The translations under genes and the position numbers were made by a program. Positions 24,501 to 36,500 of a stretch of DNA of 64,000 nt are shown here, piece after piece. This DNA is from Apoda limacodes (lineage: Eukaryota > Arthropoda > Insecta > Lepidoptera > Limacodidae), in the NCBI GenBank assembly GCA_946406115.1, contig OX291550.1, forward strand, positions 31,162,722 through 31,226,721. Reading direction: 5' to 3'. The number at the start of each line of letters is the position of its first letter. Position 1 is the stretch's first letter. The notes under the pieces are model-generated. The model was not told where the DNA came from, did no database searches, and worked only from the letters and a program-made list of their open reading frames with translations.

Positions 24501-27500
24501 ATTTAGAATAAAGATCATGTGTGACTGTGATCGGCATTTTTTTTACTGGGACAATATGGGGTAATCTGAAACCAAAGGAGATACAAGAAAACTGCCTTAG
24601 GAAACATTCGCTCTTTCTTAGTGATATTTATATTATTATATAGCGTGAGTTGTCCGTAAAAATGAATAAAATTGATTTTTTTTTGTGTAATTTGTTTTTA
24701 TTTTAACTTTTGTTTTTGCGGAAATGTTAGTTTTAATCCTTAAAACCATTTATTTAACTATTGTAAATCACATTGTTTGCAGCTACAGAAAAATTTTTAA
24801 TAAGCAGAAATTAAGTGCAATGAGTGCAGTTTAATAGTTATTGTGAATATAGTTTTAGTAAGCAAAGTCAGAGCAAACATGTTATAAGACTTACTCTATT
24901 ACAAAGCAATGTTATAATTAGGTTAGTACAGAATTATAATAAAATTATCACCATACTAGCCTACTGGTTTATATCATAATACCTACTCATAAAAAAAAGT
25001 TATCATACAGTGCTAAAATTATAAAATCATACAAAAGCATACTAACATCTACTGGTATCCTTACTCCACCGCTACCTTCCCAATAATGCAAACAATCCTC
25101 TCTTCTAAATCAGAGAGAGGAATTGTTTTGTTGGGTCCACCACCCGTGCCCACACGACGTCTTCTTATATCCGCCGCCTTAGCCTTAGTGCGGCATTTCA
25201 GCAAGTTCCAGTACTTATAAATTTAAAAAAAGATTGCATGCAGATTTCATATGAATTTAATATTCATATGTCACATAATCAGTGAATGGTGAAGGTAGAG
25301 CTATTTTAGGCTAACTACCTTTTGTGCAGGCTTTAGTGTATTAATAGCAATATAGAAAAAACTAATAATTCTTTTAGCCATATAAAATAAGAAAAAAAGA
25401 TAAACCAGACTTTAGTATTATAAGTGAGTTACAGTATCTGCTTATACTGCTTGTGCGCTAGTTGAGGAGTATCAAAAACAGCTCTTACTACACCAAACAC
25501 TGGTCATAATCAAAGGGCAAAATCTGTCAAACCTTGGGATTGACTAGTCAAAGCCTCATACAAACTTTAATTTGACAAATATTAGTGCTTCCATGTAGAT
25601 TAGGTTATGTTATTTTAATTTTTAGCAACCTAACTAAGGCGTACTTAACGTCTTTTCATACATATGCTTTCAACAATTAATAATTGTAGTATGTTTGCTT
25701 ACAGCTTTCATACAAATAAGTGACACTCTGTCAACAAAGCGGCAAGTTCGGAACTAGAACATCTTTGTGATGAGTTAGATTGTATGAACGCCTTTGACTA
25801 ATGAATCCTAAGGTTTCTGGGTTTCAACCTTTGAGTATAACACATATCAAGGCTATGTTCCAAAACCCGCCAAGTAATTACCGCCCAATAGAAAATTAAT
25901 CTGTTTTGGGATGGAGATTAACACTTAATTTCTTACACATTTTAACTGTTAATTAAATTTCAACTGTACATATATGGCGATATAAATAATTTACCTTGAC
26001 AGTTGGAAAATTACTCTACCGGGCATTCCAAAATAACTTTTTTAACTTCCGCATTGGGATTAGGAACACAGTCTAAAAAAAATGTGTTAGATGTGGAAAA
26101 GCCAGACAGACCCCATTAAGCATGCCGATAGCGTGCAATATAAGTAGGTAATACACAGTTAACATTCTAAGCAGTTGGGTAAAAAATAATTGAAAAAACT
26201 ACATACTCGCCTCCATTTCTCGGGACTTTTAATGGTCCCCCCGCCAATGGCATTCAGTTTTTGGCCCAAGGCCTCCCACGCCTTGTTGGCCTCTTGCTGG
26301 CCAAGGGGACCTTTTCCCAGATTTCCCAATACAATCCTTTTGTTTGCCTCCGCAAACTCAACGAGAAGTTGTAGTTGGCGGTGGCAAACTTGGCGATTTG
26401 GCGGCATTTCTACAAAACAAGTTAACAAATTAGGTACAATTTGCTGATTTGTGCAGAATAGTTAAGGAATCCATAAATCTGAGTACTTACTTTTCGTCAA
26501 TTCCTTCTTTAATGAGAAATATATAAATTTATTAAACACCGTATGTACTTATAAACTTTTTTACTATACATACCACAGATAATAGTATATTAGTTATATT
26601 CAAAATAATTTCAAAACAAACTTATTCCAACAAATTAGAATGTACTCTTTACACTCTATATAGCCGTGCTATAACTTTACTTTTTAAAGTAGTTGGATTA
26701 GCTTGATTTCGTACGAACTTCACGCGATACTTTATCGACTGAAATGCATCTCAACACACTGCCAAAATTTTACGGAATCGCAAAATATCGATTGAAGTTT
26801 TTGAAGGTTAGCAACGAAAATTCGTTTGAAGCTATTTCAATAGCTCATACGGAATCGACCCACTGGTCAATCCCGGCTTGGTGTAGAAGCTGAGAAGTAC
26901 AAGCTGTCCGAAAAGTATGCACCTGATCCACTGTCCTATCACTTCACAAAACACCGGTGGATGAGATGTTTAATATAATATAAAAATCTGATTACAGCAG
27001 TCCGTAAATATATATTCTGCGTTCCGTAAAGCGAGCTGCGCAACCGTGTGTGTGCGTCTAACGCCGACCGCGCATCTGTAAGAGCTGGCAAATTCGCACT
27101 GCCGACGTGCGATCTGTGCGAGCCTACACCAAGGTCAATGTCACAGCAAGAGAGTGATGTAACACGCTTATCTTTACCAAACAATCCCACGGCCTAGCCA
27201 GATCAAGTCGGGCTGAGACTCTTCAGACGGGAGAATCCTAAATAACAGGGAGATGGGACAAGGTCGCCGCAGCTCGTCTCAGAACGGAGACACCAACCAA
27301 TAACTCAGCAACTCGAGGAACTTCCTCCTCTTCCTTCCTTCTCCTTCCTGCCCTTCCTCCTCCTCCTTGCCTCGCCTTCTTCCTCTTCATCCTGCCCTGG
27401 AAACAATTGCAATTTACGACCCCTTCTCCAATGCAGGGGTGGCATATTCGCCACTCGATTCGAAAAATCAGAGGTCAACAAACTTGGAAGGATCAGCTGG

Positions 27501-30500
27501 CCGTACCGGACAGTGACCTCATACTTCGTACCTAAGCAATACCAGCTGGTGGTGAAGGACAGCGACCCCGAGTTCCAGGCGCAACCCTGATTAGCTGGCT
27601 ATGGTAGCAAGGACCATGGGCTCGGACATCTACGTTACCTAGGTGGCAATTCTCGGATTCGTCACGACGTGATATCAATCTGTCCTAGGCTAACCTAAAT
27701 CTGCAATATACAGTGCCATTAGGTAGTGAAGAGAAAAAATGGGTAATAAACCATTGTGAAGTGTTAAGTTAATCTAGGTCTTATAATAGAATTATATTTA
27801 AGATAAATTTGTTATTAGGGAAACATAAAATAAATATTATTGTGCCTAAAGAATATTTTTATAAAGTGTCTGTTCTAAAATACTAGCAACTTGAATATAG
27901 GCGAGAATCGAACCCACTATTATCTCATTCCTATATTCAAATTTGACGGCCAAGGGGTTGAGTCATACTGACTAAGTGATAGCTAGCCGAGGCTTGGGTT
28001 CGAATCCCAAACCGAACCGTTACATGGCGTCCAAAAATCTTGGTATACCCAACAGAGCGAAGCAGTACTTCACATCGGGGCAAATGTTGCTGCTTTAGAA
28101 GTCGCATGTACGGCCGCATATGGAGTACTGCTGCCATCTCTGGTCAGGTACACCCGGATACCAGCTTGGCCCTTTTGACTCGGTTCAACGATAGGCTTTA
28201 GGAATTGTTGAGGATCCCAAACTCATTTGCCGTATCGAGCCCTTAGGTCTGAGGAGAGACTTTGCCTGCGTGAGTGTGTTCTTCCGCTTGTACAATGGGA
28301 AGTGTTTTAAGGAATTGTTTAAAATGATGCCTAATTGCCTAATTTCTACCATTGCACTGCTCGCCATCGGCAGAGAATTCATTCTCACACTTTAGAAACC
28401 AAATGGTCGCGTACAGCGCAGTTTCAGAGAAACTTCCTCCCGCCAACGCTTGGGTTATGCAATGAGGTTCCTGCCAATGTTTTCTCTAAGGACTACAGTA
28501 TGGGGTTCTTCAAGAAAGAAGTTTTTAGATTTTTTAAGGGTCAGCAACGCGCGAGTGATGCCCCTGGTATTGCAAGCTTCCATAGGCTACAATGACCGCT
28601 TACCGTCGGGCGGACCGTTAGCTTGTCTGCCACCTTAGTGGTATAAAAACAAAAAGATTTCGGCTTCTAACACGTCTGCCAAACTTGCTCCAGGCATGTT
28701 CAGTTGGGTTTAGGTAAAAGTTTCGACGGTCCTCATTAACTGTAATACTTAAGCTGTGGAGGGCAGGGCATTTTCGTTTATCGGCCTTCTTAAATAAATT
28801 AATACAGATCGGCATGTCCACTGAAAATCTTGGTTGCATATCTCACAGCAGACGTTAGATTGACATTTTCTATGGGCACTAGAGCCGAGCGATCATTTGA
28901 TGATATACGGACTTCCCACTCCACCACTTATATGGGAGCTTTTTTTTGAAACATGCTTGTGTCCTGGTCGTGTGTACACTCGACGTCTCCAGTCATTTTT
29001 ATAAAACTTGAACTCGATTCACTTAATAACATTACTCTGCCCAATTCGTCCTCACCCCTTTCGATGTGCTCACAGACATATCCTAATTTGGCAACTTTAT
29101 GATGCTGTGCAGGCGGCGGAGGAGCAGCAGGCAGCCATCATGCAGCTGATTCACAAGTACGAAGGCGAGGATGTGCTCGGGAAGATCACTGACTCTGGTA
29201 AGTCCTCTAACTTAACTAAATTCGTTACCGTTTATCATTTACCTGTTATCATATATTTTGCATTGAAAAGAGTTATTAAACTCAATAATATTGTTTATAG
29301 ACGACCTGGAGTCGAGCGACGAAGGGAAAGACGCGAGCGAAGACGACCCTGCGCGCCCGTCCGCCCGCCCCACGACTCGACTCAGGATTAAAACTGCAGG
29401 TGGTAAGAGCGGCGGCGGTCGACACTGTCACGTGATGACGCACATATAAGAAATATATTTAGTAATTTCACAAATTCGGGTGCGCATGCGGTTTGAACTG
29501 GAGCCGGAGCTTGTAGCTCAGAAGCTCCTTCGTGATTCGGAGGGCACATCAACTGTTCATCTCTAGTTGATGTCACGTCTCAGTAACAGTTTTTGCATTG
29601 CTATAGCCCTTTGCTTGATTTGAAATCTCTTAACAATCAGGACTCAACACTAACTTTATAAAACCAGATGGAACGAATTTGTGTAAAAACCAATCTTTAC
29701 TTCGTAAAATTGCTTGTATGAGTAGAGTAAGAGTGAAGAGTAACATAATGACACGGGCTTAACATTTATTTTATTGATACAGTCGCTATCGAAGGCATCT
29801 AGACAGAGCAATATCGTGAGGTAAGGTGCGCGGAGAGACGGGAGGGTTGGGGGACGACAGCACCCGACTATCCTATGTTATACATATGAACGTTTCAGGC
29901 TGTGATAACACGTATAAGTTGGTTGAGATGTGGTTTGTGTGTAGGCGCGAGCGGGTTGGAGGCGCGGCGCCCGTTCGGCGGCATGGCGGCGCGAGAGGCA
30001 CTCGGAGCGCAAGACGACTCTTCCTCCGACTCCGACCTCTCCGACGCTCTTCTCTACGCCGGTAACATTCATTCTGCAGCTTGGGGACATACACATTTTT
30101 CTTTCCCTTATTCGGAGACATGCCCATTGACGTACTAAGAGTGGGAATGGTGAACGTGAATCTATATAATTAAATCATTTTTTGTTCATTTACAAATCCA
30201 ATTAAATCCTATTTTCCGATGCTGACTGCTTCCAGTTCTCTAGATTCGTATCACTTGCATATATTCTAGTCTCAGATTGTCTACTTTGGTTTCAATTTTC
30301 GAGACAGTGTAGACTCAGACCTTTATCTTACTACATATCGGCTATTGGTTAATATTCATTTAGTTCGAAGGCATGAACATTTACTAGCTGATACTTAGAC
30401 CCTTAGCTAACCTGCATGCTCCGCTTACATACATTTTGTTTAAAATTTACGATAGGTTTATTTTCTTCTGATAAAAAGTTTTTAAAGTATTTTTAAGGTA

Positions 30501-33500
30501 TTGATCTGAGAAGATTAGGCCAGTTTTATTTCTCTTTTGTGTTATTTTGTTATTTTACTAGTTTTATAAAATCGTTTGAAGTTTAAGTCTTTAAAGTCAA
30601 AATATAGGCATATCTTGTAAAGTGGTCAACCAACAGGTGTAGATTTGCTTTAGTAGAACGTGAGCCCCCAAATCCAGCAATAGTAGATAGATAGTAGTTA
30701 CTATTTTAAACAGATAAGTGGCTGGACCTAAGTGGGACATTAGCCCATACTTATACTTTACTCGAGATTTATTTCTTATACAGATTTCACAATTCACACA
30801 AATCTTCTTTATGTTTTATGTCAAATTTTTCGCTGTGTAGAAAGGATTAATTTTGTTTTTTATTTGTTGTATTCCTATATGACGACAACTATTATGTATT
30901 TTTCTTATCAGCTTTTTACTAAATTCTTCAGCAAGTTTTTTTTAATTATCTTCTCCTTTCTTCCAATCTTTTTGAAGTATATTTTCCCATTTTCCGACCA
31001 AACAAACTTCTGGTCTTTTTATAACATATTATGCACAGGATCTAATATGATTGATATATGAGGATATGACTAATATGACTAATATGATTGATATATTTTC
31101 CATAGAAATTTGTTATACCTAGGAGCTGACAAATATTTTTTTGTGTTTTTTGGGACAGGAAACTCTTCTATAGCAATCAAATTACCCTTTATTGGTGTGG
31201 TTGTATTATTTGCGATTATATGGCCTAAATATTTCACTGACTTTTGGCCAAAGTGGCATTTTGAAAATTTGAATCTAAAGCCCTTTTTAATATTGCTTCT
31301 AATAACATTGATAAGTGTTTTATGTGATCTGTAAATGTCTTTGGAAAGGACAAAATATCATCAGTAAAATTCACAGCAAAATCTGATAATTTATGTTTCC
31401 TAATGATGTTACTTGGTATTTGCTAAAAAATGGCATGTGATGTCTTCAGGCCAAATGGTAGACAAGTCCATTGAAAGAGTCCACCTTGAGCCACAAATTG
31501 TAAAAGTATTGACCAAAAGGCTTTAAGGCAAAAGGAATTAATATCTAATGTTAAAAAATAATTAAAAATTTCTGGTTTTTACCATTAAATCTTCGATAAG
31601 TGGAAACGGCGTGGGACTATTATTTTGTTAAAATCACGAAAATCTATGCATGGTCTTGATTTTATTTCCTCTTCTCTTTCATATGCAAGTGTTACCGGGG
31701 CAGCAAAAGGACTATAAGATTTTTTGATTAAGTTTTTCTCTAATAATTTTAATATTTGTTGTTCTATTTCTTTTTTATCTTCTATAGTACATCTGAATGG
31801 CCTTTTGCTACATCATATCAGCTTATATTGGTCCACTGCTGGACATAAGCTTCCTCTATGGCGCGCCATTTCTCCCGGTCCTCTGCCTTCCGCATCCAAC
31901 TTCCACCAGTCACCTTTTTAAGGTCGTCGGTCCACCGGGCTTGAGGGCGTCCCACGCTTCGCCTTCCCATACGCGTTCACCCCTCTAGGGCACGTCTGCT
32001 CCATTGGCCATTGGACCTCCGATAGACGTGGCCAGTCCACTGCCACTTCAGCTTGCTATTTTTGCGAGCTATGTCGGTAACTTCGATCCCTTAGAGACAC
32101 TCCGAGCACAGCTCGCTCCATTGCGCGCTGTGCGATCCTGAACTTTCGGCGGCGTCAGTCATGACTGGTAGGACGCACTGGTCAAAGAGTTTCGTCTTTA
32201 GACTTTGCGGTATAGGCGACGTGAAGACTTGACAAAGACCAAATGCTGCCCACCAAAGCGGGATCCTCTTCTCGGCTTCCTTCTCAAAATTGTTCCGGCC
32301 CAGTTGGATTTTTCGTCCAAGGTACATATACTCCTGGGCAACTTCGAATAAGGTACCCGCGACGTATACTGGCATTGGCACGACGTGTTGGTTGAACATG
32401 ACTTGACTCAAAATTCATGCCAAGGCCCACTCGTCGAGAGGATTCATCTAGAGAGTGCAACATTTCGCTCAGTTCTTCCAATGACTCTGCCATAATAACG
32501 ATGTCGTCGCCAAACCTTAGTTGTGCGATGTATTCGCCGTTTATGTTTATGCCCCGCCCAGCCCAGTCCAAGGTTTTGAAGACATCTTCTAGCGCATTGG
32601 TGAACAGTTTCGGGGATATAACGTCCCCCTGTCTTACACCTCTACGCAGCGGGATGGCACTCCTATGGTCCTGGAACTGGACGGTCATCGTAGCAGCGTT
32701 GTAAAGACATTGCAGCACCTCAATATATCGTCAGTCGATACGACATCGCTGCTGAGAATCTAGCACAGCCCAGGTTTCGATGGAGTCAAAGACTTTCTCG
32801 TAATCCATACACGCCATACACAGCGGCTGATTATACTCTTGAGTTTTTTATATAATCTGCCGTACAGTATGAATGTGACCTACGGTACTGAAGCCTTTTC
32901 GAAACCCAGCTTGTTCTGGTGGCTGAAACTCGTCAAGTCTTCCAGCGAGACGATTCGTGACGACTCTAGAGAACAGCTTATATACGTGGATTAGAAGGGA
33001 TATCGGTTCCCTTGTTAAAGAATAATACCACCACGCTTCCGCGCCACGCCTCCGACGTAGTTCCGTTATGGATGACAACATTAAAAAGCTTTGCTAACTC
33101 TTTAAGGACTGCAGTGCTGCAGACTTTTAGGAGCTCAGTCGTAATGCCGTCATCGCCCGGAGTTTCTAAGCTCTTCCAGAGCCGCCCTAATCTCACTTTG
33201 GTCAACGTCCGGGATATCCTCGGTGAAGTGGCGCGTCAGTTTGGCTCTTAGATCTTCGGTTATGAGGGATGTGGGCCTAGTCGCATGTGACGTGTAGAGT
33301 TGTCCATAAAACGAATAGGCTTCTGCTGAGATCTCTGGTTTGGAGGTGACTATTTTGCCATCTGCAGTTTTTAGTCTCGTCAGATGGCTCTTTGCAAGCT
33401 GACGCGCAAAAACTTTCGACCCTTTATTCTGCTCTATCGCATCCATGCTGCGTGTGCTGGAGCGTCGATGGTCACGTCTAGTCATCTTACGTATCAGCCC

Positions 33501-36500
33501 CTTTATAGATTCCTACATACTTTTGCTACAGTACTTCTATTATCTATTAATAAATCAATATGTGCTTTACTTTTACTGGACCGATATAATACTTATCTTT
33601 TGCAGAAAGAAATTTATATTTGCAAATTATTTTTTTCTGTTTCTGACTGTCTGAAAGTCTAGATGACTCACTGCAATAATAAAGTTTTCTTTTTTTATGT
33701 TTTTATTAAAGTTTATTTTATATTTAGTGTTTTCCACGGCATCTACAGTTATAATGTCTTTATGCAAATTACATTTTTCTTCTTTTTTATCAGGATAGAA
33801 TTTCTTTTTACTTTTTGAAATTTAAATACCCTTTATGGTTGTGGACATTCTGTGTGATTTCTAAAGTAGCATTTTGAATAAGTTGGAATTTTTCGATACA
33901 CTCTAATCCAATTAAAAAATCAAACTCAATTTTTTCTTTATCTATCACAAAAAACATTAACACTCTATATTAAATATATTTATCTTCAGTGTTATCATTC
34001 CTCTAGTTCTTTTCATGCCATTAATCGTTCGTAAGTTTATATTTGTAATATGATTACTATCATTTAGGTTTTGTTTTAGGGATAGTCATTTAGAATTTAC
34101 TAGAGACATTCGATCCAGAATCGTAGATACCCATAGTTTATCATTTATCATTAAACATATCATCAAGTATATTATCATTATTATTAAGTAATATTTTTAT
34201 TTTAAATAATGGCAGAATTACAATTTTTTTTGGGTTTATTTAATTTAATTCAGTCTCTAATTCAGAATTATTTACCGATCTTATCTGATCTCGTTTTGGT
34301 TTATCATAGTTTTTATTTTTGAACCAACATTTTTTTATAAATTCTGCAGGGCTTCCCTCTTCCGTCTTTTTACATTCTAAATCATTTGTGTGCTTTATAA
34401 GCATAGAACTATACCAGTCGAGAGAAAAATCCTCCAAAAAAAGGTCGCTTCAATATTCCTTATGTCTTCATTTATGACTAAACTATTTCTTTAAAATTTT
34501 TATATTTAAGGGTTGAGCTGCATTTTTTTTTATTTTAGCAAAATTTTCTAAAATTGTGGTCAAATCTTCTTCTGAAATTCCGGTAGAAGAAGTCCGTTGC
34601 TCACTCCGTGGGTCACTGGTGGTATTTTTTCTAACAAAGAACCTTTTTATTAAATGTTGCCGTCTTCATCTATGTAAACGTTACGTATCTCTGGTGTAAG
34701 GGAAATACAAACATATCTTTTTTCATGCCTTTTTTATAAGTTATTTTTTACTTTTGGAAAGGCTTGTGTTGTTACCAGAGTATCGTGAAACTTTATAGAT
34801 TGAAATTTTCTGGAACTAAATAGGTGTTCTTACTGATATCCGTAATAGATGTTATGCATATGACATTTGTTTTTGGGTCTTTACTAGCTTTAACTATAAA
34901 TTCAAATTTTAATGTCTCCATGTTTTTAAACACTGCTCTAAAAATGCTATCTATAATGCTCTGAAATAATAATCAAAATTGAGTCGCTCTGAAAAGAGTG
35001 GAATGTTTACTAAACACAAGGTAAGGTACAATAGGTGACACATCGAGCTACCCACGAAAACATACCTATAACTAAAACGTTTTTTTATAGATAAATCGTA
35101 GGAAAGAGACTGAACATAGCCACGTCTGTGAACATATCTATAGGTATATGTATACTAAAAACATGCATGAAAGCCGGCACAGCGCGGCGGCGTATGTACC
35201 GAGCTCAATTAACCTTTGTTCGGAAAGTAACTTTAAATATCTTACCCGAAAAGAGAAAGAACATTTAAAGCTATTATTCCACAAATAAATAAATCTTCAA
35301 ACCGATATTTTACTTATTACAGAATAAAATACAGAATCCAAAACGTAAACAACATAGATTATCCTTCAACAGCCTATAGATTATGTAATACCAATGTATC
35401 CTAAGAGTATTTTAACAAAACAGAGTATTTTGTTACCGATGCACCGGCTAGGGGCTCAGAGAAAGAGATTCAGGGAGAGCGGGTTCAGAGGCAAGTAAAG
35501 AAAATCACTTTTCAAGGACAAGGAACGTTGTAATGTATACTCGTTCAAAATTATATTAACAAGCTTTTAATGGTTATAAGTAGAAACTAATCACATAGGG
35601 TGATTCGTAACCTTTAACATACCTATAGAAAATGGAACTATCTTTTTTACAATATCAGAAACTACCTATCTATACAGAACGATAGAAACCGTAAGCCGCA
35701 CAGATTTCTAAGTATAAGGTTTGCAAATATATATTAGGACAAAAAGTACTATAACGTTCTTCGGGCTAAAGCCCGATCGATGCTACGAGGCACGTCCAGT
35801 AAGTAAACGTTCTCAATTTATGAAGGGTTAAAAAAAAAAAATTTAGACAAAAACATACTTGGTTACACTTGTACATATGTAAGTTATTTTTCGACGTAGG
35901 CACCATCCCTCTCGAGGCAAGTTCCCGCCAGCTCTTTCGCCCACTTCTCCACCTCCCCCTTCACCTCCTCGTCCGTTAAAAACTTGTTCCCACCCATGTG
36001 CACCTTAAAGGGAGAGAAGAGATGGAAATCTGAAGGGGCCAGGTCAGGGCAATACGGGGGGTGGTTCAAAACGTCCCATCCAAAAGAGTCCAGGAGTTGT
36101 TTCGTGGCGTTGGCCGTGTGAGGTCTGGCATTGTCGTGCAACAGGCAGACTCCCTTCTTCAGCATGCCCCTCCTTTAATTTTTTTAGCGTCTCACAGTAT
36201 CTTGCCGCGTTGATAGTCTCCCCGTGAGGCAGATATTCAATCAAAATTATGCCTTTATGACGGTGTGAATTTCGCACTTGGCGGGAGATACGATCGACAT
36301 CTTTCGCGGGAGATGCTACTGCGTAAAGAGTTTTCAACACACTAACCTCGGATGCCCCCTATGCAATCTGAAAAACAATAGGCAATTGAAATAATACCTA
36401 AATATTGATTGTTTTTTTTTTTGTTTAAACTATTTACATTGTAAATCTTGTTTATTTAGTGTTTCAATACAAAGCATGTATTTATTAGTTGATACACTAT

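Larger units (their letters stand above)
14551..26860. mobile_element. PIF/Harbinger DNA transposon, about 12.3 kb, both genes apparently intact
   Basis: The element is bounded by a perfect 13-bp inverted repeat, GGTCGATTCCGTA at 14551-14563 and its complement at 26848-26860. Matching subterminal motifs follow: GCTAACCTT at 14572 against its complement at 26805, and GATTCCGTAAAA at 14707 against its complement at 26768. It carries the two genes typical of this superfamily in convergent orientation: a DDE transposase (+, 14947-17461) and a Myb/SANT-like DNA-binding protein (-, 26407-20361). It is larger than usual because LINE fragments, a minisatellite and exon duplications sit between and within the genes. 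No clean 3-bp target duplication is visible (GTA on the left, CAC on the right). It lies in Cluap1 intron 4. Confidence 0.88.

Noticed and set aside
14548..26863. TWA-type 3-bp target duplication of the Harbinger element
   Set aside because: The left flank is GTA and the right flank CAC; no matching trinucleotide could be defended, so it is not reported as a feature.
27950..28020. Functional tRNA gene
   Set aside because: A- and B-box-like segments are present, but no consistent acceptor or anticodon stem could be paired, and a LINE follows at once.
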